This document shows positions 36,440 to 45,440 of a stretch of 64,000 bases of DNA, one piece after another (position 1 is the stretch's first letter; the number at the start of each line of letters is the position of its first letter). A model generated the notes under the pieces. That model was not told the origin of the DNA and searched no databases. It saw only the letters and a list, made by a program, of their open reading frames with translations. The position numbers and the translations under genes are program-made. Source of the DNA: Bacteroidales bacterium. GTDB taxonomy: Bacteria; Bacteroidota; Bacteroidia; Bacteroidales; JAQXIO01. The DNA lies in the NCBI GenBank assembly GCA_029007825.1, contig JAQXIO010000027.1, positions 21,841-85,840 on the forward strand, written 5' to 3'.

Positions 36440-37330
36440 ATGCTTTATTATTTTGTATATGCTGTAAATAAAGTTATTGCTTTGCTGCCTTTACGGGTTT
36501 TGTATTTTTTTTCAGATATGCTCTTTCCTCTGGTATATTATGTGGTGAGATACCGGCATAAGGTTGTACATCGTAATCTCAAAGCTTCTTTTCCCGAATA
36601 TACGCCTGTACAAATAAAAGAGCTCGAGAAGGAATTTTATCATCATTTTTGTGATTACATGGTTGAGACGATCAAACTTTTTCATTTTTCCGATAAGGAG
36701 ATGAAGGTTCATTTACGTTTTGAGGGTCTGGACCTGGTACAGCGTCTTTATGATGAGGGACGTTCCGTATTGATGTTGCTGGGACACTTTGGAAACTGGG
36801 AATGGGTGTCTTCGTTGGGAATGCATATACCGTTGGGATATGCAGGTGGTCAGATTTACCGGCCATTGAAAAATAAGACATTCGACCGGCTTTTTCTGAC
36901 GTTGCGTTCCCGTTTCGGGGTACGTAGTATTGCAAAAGTTGATACGCTCCGGGCTATTATGGAATATAAAAGGGAAGGACAACTTTTTTTTATCGGTGTT
37001 ATGGCCGATCAGACTCCGTCCGAAGCAAATATTCATTACCGGACTCTCTTTTTGCATCAGGATACTCCTGTTTTGAGTGGAGTGGAGCGGATTGCGAAGA
37101 AAGTGGATACAGCGGTTCTCTATCTGGATGTGTGTAAGGTAAAGCGAGGCTATTATGTATGTACGTTCAAATTACTGAGCGAGCATCCGAAAGAGACATC
37201 GGAATTTGAAATAACGGAAAAATATATGCGGGAAATGGAGAAAACCATATTACGCCAGCCTGCATATTGGCTGTGGACTCATAAAAGATGGAAATACAGC
37301 CGGATCCAAAATCCAGAAGCGGTATGCTGA
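36440..37330 (+). CDS. Lipid A biosynthesis-type lysophospholipid acyltransferase (LpxL/HtrB family)
   Basis: A 296-residue inner-membrane acyltransferase with an N-terminal hydrophobic segment. The catalytic motif HX4E is visible as GHFGNWEW (His116, Glu121), followed by the conserved QIYRPLKNKTFD and MADQTPS blocks. The LpxL/LpxM family adds secondary acyl chains to lipid A on the cytoplasmic face. I chose ATG 36440, one base after the mtaB stop; an in-frame TTG at 36431 overlaps mtaB. Bacteroidales usually make penta-acylated lipid A with a single late acyltransferase, which this could be. The next gene overlaps its end. Confidence 0.87.
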   Translation: MLYYFVYAVNKVIALLPLRVLYFFSDMLFPLVYYVVRYRHKVVHRNLKASFPEYTPVQIKELEKEFYHHFCDYMVETIKLFHFSDKEMKVHLRFEGLDLVQRLYDEGRSVLMLLGHFGNWEWVSSLGMHIPLGYAGGQIYRPLKNKTFDRLFLTLRSRFGVRSIAKVDTLRAIMEYKREGQLFFIGVMADQTPSEANIHYRTLFLHQDTPVLSGVERIAKKVDTAVLYLDVCKVKRGYYVCTFKLLSEHPKETSEFEITEKYMREMEKTILRQPAYWLWTHKRWKYSRIQNPEAVC

Positions 37331-38355
37331 CAACGTCTATTATCTTATTAAACTGGAACGGTAAGGAGCTTCTGGAGCATTTTATGCCTTCTGTCATGAA
37401 ATGCTGTGCTGCGGATAATGTACGCATTGTAGTGGCTGATAATGCTTCAACGGATGACTCTGTCTCTTTCCTGAAAGAGAATTATCCTTCGGTAAAGATT
37501 CTTGCTTTTGATCGTAACTATGGTTTTGCCGAAGGCTATAATAAAGCGATAGAGATAATAGATTCTGATTTTGTCGTGTTGTTGAATACGGATGTCGAGG
37601 TTACCGAAGGGTGGTTGAGTGCTCCCCTCGACTTGTTGCTCCGTAATCCGGAAATTGCGGCGGTACAGCCTAAAATCAGATCGTTTCGTGCTAGGGGCTT
37701 TTTTGAATATGCAGGGGCTGCCGGAGGATTTATGGATAAATGGGGGTATCCTTTTTGCAGGGGTAGGTTGTTCTCTACGATAGAGAAGGATAAAGGACAG
37801 TACGATAATGAATGCGAACTTTTCTGGGCGAGCGGTGCCTGTATGTTTTTGCGTCGCTCCTGTTTTTTGGAAGCCGGAGGTTTCGATGCCTCTTTTTTTG
37901 CTCATCAGGAGGAGATCGATCTCTGCTGGAGATTGAAAAACAAAGGGTATAAAATCTTCTATACACCTGATTCAATCGTTTATCATATGGGGGGAGCAAC
38001 GTTGGATTCTTCTAATCCGCGAAAAACATTCCTGAATTTCAGAAATAATCGTCTGATGCTTTATAAAAATCTTGCAAAAAACGACCGCAGACGAGTCTTT
38101 TTTGTACGTTATTGGTTGGATGCCGCAGCAGCAATGGCCTTTCTCTTTTCCGGAAAAGTAGCAGATGCATGGGCTGTTTTCCGGGCTTATGTTGTATTTA
38201 ATAAAGATAAAAAGACTTATAACGATAATGGAATAACTAAATATCCGCTGAAAAAATTTCTTCAGGTATATCAGAAATCGATAGTTTTCAGTTATTATTT
38301 AAAAAGAAAAAAAAGATTCACGGATTTGTTTTCCGATACTATGGCTGGTCGTTAA
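37324..38355 (+). CDS. Family 2 glycosyltransferase
   Basis: A 343-residue GT-A enzyme. SIILLNWNGKE opens the fold, ADNASTDDSV and NTDVEV (metal-binding acidic pair) bind the nucleotide sugar, and FWASGACMFLRR with HQEEIDLCWRL forms the acceptor side. The C-terminal part has a hydrophobic stretch (WLDAAAAMAFLFSG), suggesting membrane association, and a basic tail. It resembles rhamnosyltransferase-like enzymes of LPS or glycan synthesis; donor and acceptor are unknown. The start ATG 37324 overlaps the acyltransferase stop by 7 bases, so the two are translationally coupled and probably both serve the outer membrane. Confidence 0.87.
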   Translation: MLTTSIILLNWNGKELLEHFMPSVMKCCAADNVRIVVADNASTDDSVSFLKENYPSVKILAFDRNYGFAEGYNKAIEIIDSDFVVLLNTDVEVTEGWLSAPLDLLLRNPEIAAVQPKIRSFRARGFFEYAGAAGGFMDKWGYPFCRGRLFSTIEKDKGQYDNECELFWASGACMFLRRSCFLEAGGFDASFFAHQEEIDLCWRLKNKGYKIFYTPDSIVYHMGGATLDSSNPRKTFLNFRNNRLMLYKNLAKNDRRRVFFVRYWLDAAAAMAFLFSGKVADAWAVFRAYVVFNKDKKTYNDNGITKYPLKKFLQVYQKSIVFSYYLKRKKRFTDLFSDTMAGR

Positions 38356-38360
38356 CCCTT

Positions 38361-38744
38361 TTATTCCCAAAGGGCTTTAAACTCTTCCGCATTACCGCTT
38401 ATCAGAATAGCGGATTCTTTTATGTCTGCACCGATAGGTGGTATTTGTTTTGCTATTTTTAATTGTAATTCGGTTATAGATGAATAGTCATTTACCAGTC
38501 GTTTGACGATCCGTCCTCCTACATGTTCCAGTAAAGCAGAGGGAAATGCCATTTCTTCTTTGATAAGGTTAAACAGTCCGGCATAGCTGATCGTGTTACC
38601 GAGATCATCGTCGAGCATAGCTTTTGTGAAATCCGTAGATATTTCCAGGTCCACGACAAACCAGTTACCTATTATGCGTTCTTGGTTATCGACTCCGTGA
38701 CGGGCGAAGAAACGCATCTCGTTCAGCTGAATTTTATTTTTCAT
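38361..38744 (-). CDS. folB: Dihydroneopterin aldolase
   Basis: A 127-residue enzyme of folate synthesis that cleaves 7,8-dihydroneopterin to 6-hydroxymethyl-dihydropterin and glycolaldehyde. The N-terminal IQLNEMRFFARHGVDNQERI, with the conserved HGV, and ALLEHVGGRIVKRLV near the middle are typical. It converges on the glycosyltransferase gene; a short hairpin CCCTTT/AAAGGG (38356-38361 with 38369-38374) lies at the junction. Its promoter is at 38763-38793. Confidence 0.9.
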   Translation of the reverse strand: MKNKIQLNEMRFFARHGVDNQERIIGNWFVVDLEISTDFTKAMLDDDLGNTISYAGLFNLIKEEMAFPSALLEHVGGRIVKRLVNDYSSITELQLKIAKQIPPIGADIKESAILISGNAEEFKALWE

Positions 38745-38762
38745 CGTCTTTTTGTATTACTG

Positions 38763-38793
38763 CAAAGGTATTATCTGCTTTTATAAGAAGCAA
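38763..38793 (-). promoter_or_regulatory. Promoter of folB
   Basis: On the minus strand TTG (38793 to 38791), 20 bases, then TACCTTTG (38770 to 38763), a full consensus match, 19 bases before the folB ATG. Confidence 0.75.
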
Positions 38794-38916
38794 TGAATTT
38801 ATTATAAAACTTGCCTTATCGTGTTTACTTGTAAAAATATAGAGTTTCGTCATGATTGTTTCAAATGATTCTATCCGGATGCTTATGCTAAGACTTGTTA
38901 TTATTTAGATGCTGTT

Positions 38917-38946
38917 TTGCAGAGATAGAAAAATACTCTACATTTG
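38917..38946 (+). promoter_or_regulatory. Promoter of the bactofilin gene
   Basis: TTG at 38917-38919, 19 bases, then TACATTTG at 38939-38946. The -7 element is embedded in a perfect dyad (38938-38957). Confidence 0.75.
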
Positions 38947-38957
38947 TAGAAATGTAG
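38938..38957 (+). promoter_or_regulatory. Operator-like perfect inverted repeat over the bactofilin promoter
   Basis: CTACATTT at 38938-38945 and AAATGTAG at 38950-38957 are perfect complements separated by GTAG. The dyad covers the -7 element and the expected transcription start (about 38953). It could be a repressor operator or a 5' hairpin of the mRNA. Confidence 0.5.
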
Positions 38958-38978
38958 TTTTAGAATAAAGAATAAATT

Positions 38979-39353
38979 ATGCTGAATATGAAACAATCCG
39001 GTTCACAGACCAATAGTCATAATACTCTGTCTGCGGGCACGATTATCCGGGGTGATGTGTATGCAGAAGAAGATTTAAGGGTGGATGCTCAGGTTGAAGG
39101 AAATATTGAGTGTAAAGGAAAAGTAATCGTAGGAGGCAAGGCTGTTGTTACAGGCTACATTAAATGCAAGAATGCTGAATTGATGGGGATGGTCTCCGGT
39201 GACCTGTATGTAGACGGGCGTCTGACTTTGAGATCGTCAGTCAACTACAAAGGTGACATTCATGCAAGAGCGTTGGAGATTGAACCCGGTGCGGTTTTTA
39301 ACGGTACATGCAATATGGTTACCGATAACGATACAGAAGAAGGAGAGCGCTAA
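38979..39353 (+). CDS. Bactofilin (polymer-forming cytoskeletal protein)
   Basis: A 124-residue bactofilin. The central beta-helix repeats are visible as a series of short Gly/Val-rich turns: GTIIRGDVYAEEDLRVDAQV, GNIECKGKVIVGGKAVV and GDLYVDGRLTLRS. Bactofilins polymerise without nucleotide and organise cell-wall enzymes or cell shape. Many bactofilin genes lie next to an M23 peptidase gene; here the M23 gene is 24 kb away, so no direct partner is visible. The gene ends exactly one base before the malQ stop on the other strand. Confidence 0.9.
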   Translation: MLNMKQSGSQTNSHNTLSAGTIIRGDVYAEEDLRVDAQVEGNIECKGKVIVGGKAVVTGYIKCKNAELMGMVSGDLYVDGRLTLRSSVNYKGDIHARALEIEPGAVFNGTCNMVTDNDTEEGER

Positions 39354-41798
39354 TTACTCTCCTTCGTTGTTTCTTTCCTGAACCAGCTTTTTAACGTTTC
39401 TGGTAAATTCCTTACTTGCGCAAAGCGTTTCAAGTGAAAGGTGCATGCGGTATCTCCAGTAATAATTAGAGATTGCCGGAATATTGATGCGTTCTTCGTC
39501 AACCTGTCCGTTTCTCAGTTCGGCATCGATAGAGAGCCAGTCCTGCAAAGGGAAAATAGTCAGAATTGCAGAAGAAGAGAGATGTCTGTGTAATATTTGC
39601 TCGCATATAGCGGGAGGGCAATCGTATCCCTGCGTCTCTTTCCACCATCCCCGTATTGTCGTCATATCGTGTGTCGAAGTACTGCATACCGACAGATAGG
39701 GTAATTTTGAAAGATCTTCCAGCTCTACTCCCGGTGTTTTAGGCATTCGCTCTATTTCCAGAGAGAGTATCTGAAGTTGATTCATTACATCAGGTACGCA
39801 TGCCGGAATCATACCCAGGTCTTCACCGCAAGCCAACATATCTGTACATTTGGTAAGAATGGATAATTTTTCTAATCCTTTTTCTCTCCAGAATTCGTTG
39901 TGCCGCTTATAAAAGTAGTTCCAGTAAATCTGGTCGTAGGCATAACGGTCGTTATCGTCCAGCATTTGGTATAAATGCGTTTTATAAGCATCGATTCTCG
40001 GATGATAGTGAGCTTTTTGAACGGTATCTTCCAAGAATAGAACTTCACATGAAGAAGTTAAGTGTGCGTATTTATCCGCATTGAAACGGAACCCTCTGGC
40101 TTCTATCTCTTCTATGGAAAGAGGGAGTGCCGGATTAAAACGTCCGACCAGTCCGTTCGTATAGGGGCAGGGAATTTCCCAGATACGAAAGAATCCGAGT
40201 ATATGATCTATACGATAAGCATTGAAATATTTGGCCATTTGAGTGAACCGTTTTATCCACCATGTGTAACCGTCTTTTTTCCTTTCATCCCAGTTATAGG
40301 TCGGAAATCCCCAGTTCTGTCCTTCTTCTGCAAAATCATCGGGCGGAGCGCCTGCCTGCATATTGAGATGAAACAGCCGGGGGGACATCCAGGCTTCTAC
40401 TCCCGTACGGTTGATACCTATCGGTATATCTCCTTTTAGTACAATACCTTTGCTGTTTGCATATTGTGTTATTTCATTTAATTGCAGATGCAAATGGTAT
40501 TGGAGATAACAGTAAAAGATTATTTCATCGTATGCCGGAGAGCTTTTATCGCATAATTGATCGATTTCTTCTTTCTTATATATGGAGTTTTCCGGCCATT
40601 TATTGAAGTTGCTTTCTTTATAAAGATCACGTAGATATGAGTATGCGGCGTATGGCATCAGCCATTCCTGATTGTCGGAGATGAACCGGCCGAAATCTTT
40701 ATTTTGAGGCAGATTGTTTTTTTCCTGCTGGTAAATCAACCGGAAGTATTCCCATTTCAAGGCGTCTACTCTGTCGTAATCTACTTGTCTGAGGGAGTTC
40801 AACCGGGAACTCTCTTTTTCAAAGCGTCTTGCTGTTCTTTTATCTTTTAATTGTTCCATCGAAGGCAGATGGAGATAAAGCGGATGCAAAGCGTATATCG
40901 AGATTGCATTATATGGGTAGGAATCGCTCCATGTGTGTGTAGTGGTAGTATCGTTGACCGGTAAGATTTGGACGAAAGACATACCGCAAGATGCCGCCCA
41001 GTCGATTAGTAGCTTTAAATCGGAAAATTCACCTATACCCCAGCTTTCGTTCGAACGTAACGAGAATACGGGGATGGACACACCCGCTCCTTTCCATTTC
41101 GATCTCGCAAAATCAGGATTATGCTCAATCAGGAAAGATTCTCCGGGAGCGGAAGGATTCTCGATCTGTAAAGTGTGATTAGGGCCCTTTTCCCAGATAA
41201 AACTTTTGGTGGATTTCTTTTTAATTACGAATTTATATTCCAAAGGAATATGGGATAGTATGGGTGGTAATAAAGTTTCCCATGTGTATATTGTCGTGTA
41301 CGTCAATTTAATCCCTTTCTCGGGATCCCAATTTCCCAGAGCCGGATTATTTCCTGTCAGAATTAAAGTTTCGTCTCCTTTTAGATTCGGAACAAATGCA
41401 TTTAACAGGTGAGAGGCTAATACACTGAATTGAGGTTTTCGCTGCTGTTTATGGGCAAATATACATTTGGTGAAAGCGGAAGAACCGAATATGGTGTATT
41501 CCGGTTTATCTTTCCATACACTTCTTATATTTATTTTCCCGTTCCGGTTGGGCAGGATTATCTGATGCATTCCATATTCTTCCCGTTCTGTCTCTCCATC
41601 TCTGACGATCAGGAATCGGAATTCAACAGGTTGTTTGTAGACAAAAACAGGAACAGAGAGCTTCCACTCTCCGTTTCCTGAATATTGCATTCTGAGGGCA
41701 AAGCGATTGTCCCAATTTCCAAGTTCCGGAATCGATCCGACAATATATACGTTTTCCCCCCATTGGGTATTATACTGGATATGAACCGTCAGTTCCAT
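39354..41798 (-). CDS. malQ: 4-alpha-glucanotransferase with two CBM20 domains (DPE2-like)
   Basis: An 814-residue amylomaltase that moves glucan chains between maltodextrins. Two N-terminal starch-binding CBM20 domains (about 1-100 and 120-225, each with the GxxxxLGNWD pattern) precede the GH77 catalytic domain. The catalytic residues are visible: nucleophile Asp531 in YRIDHILGFFR, acid/base Glu659 in GEDLG and Asp711 in STHD. This architecture equals plant DPE2 and is usual in Bacteroidales. It lies 9 bp after nrdJ on the same strand, so they may share a transcript, and ends back to back with the bactofilin gene with no terminator between. Confidence 0.95.
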   Translation of the reverse strand: MELTVHIQYNTQWGENVYIVGSIPELGNWDNRFALRMQYSGNGEWKLSVPVFVYKQPVEFRFLIVRDGETEREEYGMHQIILPNRNGKINIRSVWKDKPEYTIFGSSAFTKCIFAHKQQRKPQFSVLASHLLNAFVPNLKGDETLILTGNNPALGNWDPEKGIKLTYTTIYTWETLLPPILSHIPLEYKFVIKKKSTKSFIWEKGPNHTLQIENPSAPGESFLIEHNPDFARSKWKGAGVSIPVFSLRSNESWGIGEFSDLKLLIDWAASCGMSFVQILPVNDTTTTHTWSDSYPYNAISIYALHPLYLHLPSMEQLKDKRTARRFEKESSRLNSLRQVDYDRVDALKWEYFRLIYQQEKNNLPQNKDFGRFISDNQEWLMPYAAYSYLRDLYKESNFNKWPENSIYKKEEIDQLCDKSSPAYDEIIFYCYLQYHLHLQLNEITQYANSKGIVLKGDIPIGINRTGVEAWMSPRLFHLNMQAGAPPDDFAEEGQNWGFPTYNWDERKKDGYTWWIKRFTQMAKYFNAYRIDHILGFFRIWEIPCPYTNGLVGRFNPALPLSIEEIEARGFRFNADKYAHLTSSCEVLFLEDTVQKAHYHPRIDAYKTHLYQMLDDNDRYAYDQIYWNYFYKRHNEFWREKGLEKLSILTKCTDMLACGEDLGMIPACVPDVMNQLQILSLEIERMPKTPGVELEDLSKLPYLSVCSTSTHDMTTIRGWWKETQGYDCPPAICEQILHRHLSSSAILTIFPLQDWLSIDAELRNGQVDEERINIPAISNYYWRYRMHLSLETLCASKEFTRNVKKLVQERNNEGE

Positions 41799-41807
41799 AT
41801 AGATTAT

Positions 41808-44351
41808 TTATCCGCATTTGGATGCTCCGCAGTTGGTACATATCAAACAGCCTTCCTGATAAATCAGAGTTTCCAATCCGCAATTGGGGCATTTCTGACC
41901 TTTTGCCTCTGTTCCGTTCGGCAGATATTTTTTCAGGGCACGTTCTACACCGTTTTTCCACGTATTGATTGATTCACTGTCCAGTTCGAGGCCCTGCACC
42001 AGTTTTATAACCTGATCGATCGGCATTCCGTAGCGGAGAACGCCCGAAATTAATTTAGCGTAATTCCAGAATTCCGGGTCGAATTTGCTATCCAGTCCTT
42101 CGATAGTGGTTTTATATCCCCGTTTGTTTTTAAACTGGAAGTCATAGTGTTTTACGCCGTCTTCATTGTAACTTTTAATAATGTTTCCCTTTGTTATGTT
42201 CTTGGGAAGTAGGATTCCGTCTTCATCGTCTGCGAGACCGGTAAAGATTTCGTATGGACGTCCGTTCAATATACCGACGAATGCAATCCATTTTTCCTTA
42301 TTGTTCTGGAAACGTACGACGTCGGCTTCAAGTTCTTTCGGACGGGTACCCACGATAACGGGTGGTTCCATACAATTGCAATCCTCTTTTTTCTTCTCGT
42401 CTCCTTTGGCAGAGATCAGAACGCCCGAGCGGGAACCATCCCGGTAAACGGTACAACCTTTACAGCCGCATTTCCATGCCTCAACATATAATGTGTTGAC
42501 AAGTTCCTCGCTTACATCGGACGGCAGGTTGATGGTAACACTGATGGAATGGTCAACCCATTTTTGCATTTTTCCCTGCATACGCACTTTCTGCAGCCAG
42601 TCCACATCGTTGGATGTCGCTTTATAGTACGGTGATTTTTGAATCATTTCATCAACTTCTTCGTCCGTATATTTTTTAGCTGTAGGATAGCCGTTTGCTT
42701 CCATCCAGGTTACGAATTTATGATGGAATACGATGTATTCTTCAAAAGCATCACCCGTTTCATCTACGTAATCGACACGAACGGACGCATCATTCGGATT
42801 TACTTTTCTACGGCGTTTATAAACGGGGAGAAATACCGGTTCGATACCGGATGTCGTTTGTGTCATCAGACTGGTTGTTCCGGTTGGAGCAATCGTCAGG
42901 CACGCAATATTGCGGCGTCCGTTTTTGACCATTTCGGCATATAGTTCCGGGTCAGCTTCTTTCAACCTGTTGATAAACGGATTATTCTTTTCCTTTTTGG
43001 AATCGTAAATTGGAAATGCTCCTCTTTCTTTGGCCATATCGACGGAAGAACGGTAAGCTTCTATTGCCAATGTTTTTTGTACTTTTTCAGCAAAATCCGT
43101 TGCTTCTTCCGTTCCGTAGCGTAAGCCCATCGCTGCGATCATGTCGCCTTCGGCCGTTATACCTACACCCGTTCTACGGCCTTGCAGGGTTTTAGTTTTG
43201 ATTTTATTCCAGAGAGTTTTTTCTGCCTGTTTTACTTCTTCCGTTTCCGGGTCGGATTCGATTTTATCCAGAATCATATCGATTTTTTCGGCCTCCAGAT
43301 CGATGATGTCATCCATAATTCGTTGAGCCAATGCTACATGTTTCTTAAACAGGTCGAAATCGAAATAGGCATCTTTTGTAAATGGGTTTACTACATAGGA
43401 ATATAGGTTGATAGCCAGGAGGCGGCAGCTGTCATAGGGACAGAGAGGTATTTCACCGCAAGGATTGGTCGAAACCGTTTTGAAACCTAAATCGGCGTAA
43501 CAATCAGGTACAGATTCGCGGATGATCGTATCCCAGAAGAGAACACCCGGCTCTGCCGATTTCCATGCATTGTGGACTATTTTTTTCCAGAGCTCCGAAG
43601 CATCGATATCTTTCGTTGTTGTCGGATTCTTGGCATCTATCGGATATTGTTGCTGGTAAGTCGTTCCATCAATAGCGGCACGCATGAATTCATCGTCCAG
43701 TTTTACGGATACGTTTGCACCAGTAACTTTTCCTTTTTCCATTTTTGCATCTATGAAGGACTCTGAATCCGGATGCTTAATTGAAACACTCAACATCAAG
43801 GCACCGCGGCGTCCGTCTTGTGCTACCTCCCGTGTTGAATTGGAATATCTTTCCATAAAAGGAACGAGACCGGTTGAAGTTAAAGCTGAATTTTTTACCG
43901 GAGAACCTTTCGGGCGGATATGCGACATATCGTGTCCTACTCCTCCACGGCGTTTCATAAGTTGAACCTGCTCTTCGTCAATACGGATGATTGCACCGTA
44001 TGAATCGGCAATGCCGTCCATACCGATTACAAAACAATTCGATAGAGAAGCTATCTGGAAGTTATTTCCTATTCCGGTCATAGGACTTCCCTGGGGGACA
44101 ATGTATTTAAACCGATCGAACAAATCCAGCAATTCCTGTTTGGAAAGCGGATTGGGGTATTTTTTTTCTACACGTGCAATTTCGGAAGCCAGTCTGTCGT
44201 GCATTTGTGCCGGCGATTCTTCGTAGATATTTCCAAAAGCGTCTTTGAGGGCATATTTGTTTACCCATACAGTTGCGGCAAGTTCATCTCCTTTGAAGTA
44301 ATCAAGAGATGCTGCGTAGGCCTGATCGAAAGTATAAGTTTTCTTTTCCAC
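41808..44351 (-). CDS. nrdJ: Adenosylcobalamin-dependent ribonucleotide reductase (class II)
   Basis: An 847-residue class II enzyme that makes deoxynucleotides using B12 to generate the radical. The substrate-site cysteine Cys106 in LSNCFVIG, the NPCGE motif with Cys298 and Glu300, and CLTIAPTGTTSLMTQ (about 484-498) are intact. The C-terminus has a cysteine-rich tail, CPNCGL...CLICTNCGASKCG, which probably binds zinc and carries the reducing thiols. No oxygen is needed, which suits an anaerobe. The 327-base upstream gap has a perfect DnaA box but no B12 riboswitch signature that I can see. malQ follows on the same strand. Confidence 0.95.
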   Translation of the reverse strand: MEKKTYTFDQAYAASLDYFKGDELAATVWVNKYALKDAFGNIYEESPAQMHDRLASEIARVEKKYPNPLSKQELLDLFDRFKYIVPQGSPMTGIGNNFQIASLSNCFVIGMDGIADSYGAIIRIDEEQVQLMKRRGGVGHDMSHIRPKGSPVKNSALTSTGLVPFMERYSNSTREVAQDGRRGALMLSVSIKHPDSESFIDAKMEKGKVTGANVSVKLDDEFMRAAIDGTTYQQQYPIDAKNPTTTKDIDASELWKKIVHNAWKSAEPGVLFWDTIIRESVPDCYADLGFKTVSTNPCGEIPLCPYDSCRLLAINLYSYVVNPFTKDAYFDFDLFKKHVALAQRIMDDIIDLEAEKIDMILDKIESDPETEEVKQAEKTLWNKIKTKTLQGRRTGVGITAEGDMIAAMGLRYGTEEATDFAEKVQKTLAIEAYRSSVDMAKERGAFPIYDSKKEKNNPFINRLKEADPELYAEMVKNGRRNIACLTIAPTGTTSLMTQTTSGIEPVFLPVYKRRRKVNPNDASVRVDYVDETGDAFEEYIVFHHKFVTWMEANGYPTAKKYTDEEVDEMIQKSPYYKATSNDVDWLQKVRMQGKMQKWVDHSISVTINLPSDVSEELVNTLYVEAWKCGCKGCTVYRDGSRSGVLISAKGDEKKKEDCNCMEPPVIVGTRPKELEADVVRFQNNKEKWIAFVGILNGRPYEIFTGLADDEDGILLPKNITKGNIIKSYNEDGVKHYDFQFKNKRGYKTTIEGLDSKFDPEFWNYAKLISGVLRYGMPIDQVIKLVQGLELDSESINTWKNGVERALKKYLPNGTEAKGQKCPNCGLETLIYQEGCLICTNCGASKCG

Positions 44352-44678
44352 AGCAAATTAAGTTGTATAATTTAGAGATTGTTATTGTCGATAATTTTTC
44401 GGTACTGCAATATTACTAAATGATTTATAGTGAACAAAAAAATAATAAGAATAGTTATCCACAATTTCATAAAGTTTCTGCTTTTGTGTTTTAATTGTCA
44501 TATAATCAGTCTCTTGTGAATTTGTTCTTAGTTAAAAGTTTTCCAAAAAAGATTTCTCGATTCTATTGTTGGATTTTTTTCCGGAAATGCACAATAGACA
44601 TTCACTCATACACGAATATCGAAACGGACGGTTTCTTTTTAATTGAAAAATATGTATGTTTGTATAAAAAAAATATTT
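44352..44678. other. Divergent intergenic region nrdJ / nitroreductase
   Basis: A 327-base AT-rich gap between two divergent genes. It holds a perfect DnaA box (44455-44463) and a TATGTTTG (44655-44662) that fits the -7 element for the nitroreductase gene, without a clear -33 TTG. I see no coding frame, no conserved B12 box and no tRNA in it. Confidence 0.7.
44455..44463 (+). promoter_or_regulatory. Perfect DnaA box upstream of nrdJ
   Basis: TTATCCACA is the canonical DnaA-binding 9-mer. It lies 104 bases before the nrdJ start. DnaA controls ribonucleotide reductase transcription in E. coli; a similar link here is inference, as a single 9-mer can occur by chance. Confidence 0.45.
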
Positions 44679-45419
44679 ATGGAGTCATTGGAAAATAGAA
44701 AAACTATCCGGAAATATAAACCGGAAAAAATTGATGAGTCGTTACTGGCTGAGATGATAGCACTGGCTTCCCGAACTTCTACTACCGGAAATATGCAGCT
44801 TTACAGTGTAGTTGTATCTACAGACGAGGCTGATAAAAAGGCATTGGCTCCTTTTCATTTTAATCAGTCTTCCGTAACATCAGCGCCCGCAGTTCTTACT
44901 ATTTGTGCCGATTTTAACCGGTTTGTCAAATGGTGTGAAAACAGGGAGGCAGTGCCCGGATACAATAATTTTATTTCTTTTGTTACAGCGGCTATAGATG
45001 CTCTTATTTTTGCCCAGACTTTTTCGATGGTGGCGGAAGAGAGAGGACTTGGAATCTGTTATTTGGGTACGACGACCTATAATGCTCAGGAAATAATCGA
45101 TTTTTTAAAATTACCGAAGTTGGTGATTCCTATAACGACGCTGACACTGGGTTATCCGGCCGAGCAACCTTCTTTAACCGATCGTTTGCCTGTCGGAGCT
45201 ATTTTACATAAAGGATATTATCATGATTATACTGCTGCCGATATTGATGCCTTTTATCGTATGAAGGAGAATCTGGAAGAAAATAAACAATTTATAGAGG
45301 AAAACGGAAAAAATACCCTCGCTCAGGTTTTTACGGATGTACGTTATAAAAAGAATGATAATGAATTTTTCAGCGAACGTTTTCTGGAGGTACTTCGGAA
45401 GCAGGGTTTTATGAAATAG
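44679..45419 (+). CDS. Nitroreductase family flavoprotein
   Basis: A 246-residue FMN-dependent oxidoreductase. The start MESLENRKTIRKYKPEKID fits the family's SRRSIR-type N-terminus, which decides for ATG 44679 over frames further upstream. The segment FAQTFSMVAEERGLGICYLG and the LGYPAEQP block are typical of NfsA/FRP-like enzymes. Members use NAD(P)H to reduce nitro groups, quinones or flavins; the physiological substrate is unknown. The gene converges with dnaA at a short AT-rich hairpin (45421-45440). Confidence 0.87.
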   Translation: MESLENRKTIRKYKPEKIDESLLAEMIALASRTSTTGNMQLYSVVVSTDEADKKALAPFHFNQSSVTSAPAVLTICADFNRFVKWCENREAVPGYNNFISFVTAAIDALIFAQTFSMVAEERGLGICYLGTTTYNAQEIIDFLKLPKLVIPITTLTLGYPAEQPSLTDRLPVGAILHKGYYHDYTAADIDAFYRMKENLEENKQFIEENGKNTLAQVFTDVRYKKNDNEFFSERFLEVLRKQGFMK

Positions 45420-45420
45420 C

Positions 45421-45440
45421 TTAGAAAAGATTTTTTCTAA
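45421..45440. terminator. Weak AT-rich hairpin between nitroreductase and dnaA
   Basis: TTAGAAAA at 45421-45428 pairs with TTTTCTAA at 45433-45440. It overlaps the dnaA stop codon. The stem is A-T rich with only one G-C pair per arm, so termination strength is doubtful. Confidence 0.35.

Noticed and set aside
38975..39353. Bactofilin and M23 peptidase as a gene pair
   Set aside because: A common linkage in other bacteria, but here the M23 gene lies 24 kb away, so no pair can be claimed.
41808..44351. Long open frames on the plus strand opposite nrdJ and malQ
   Set aside because: They lie entirely antisense to well-conserved genes and show no recognisable protein features.
44352..44678. Cobalamin riboswitch upstream of nrdJ
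   Set aside because: Expected for a B12-dependent enzyme's alternatives, but no conserved B12 box was found in the gap.
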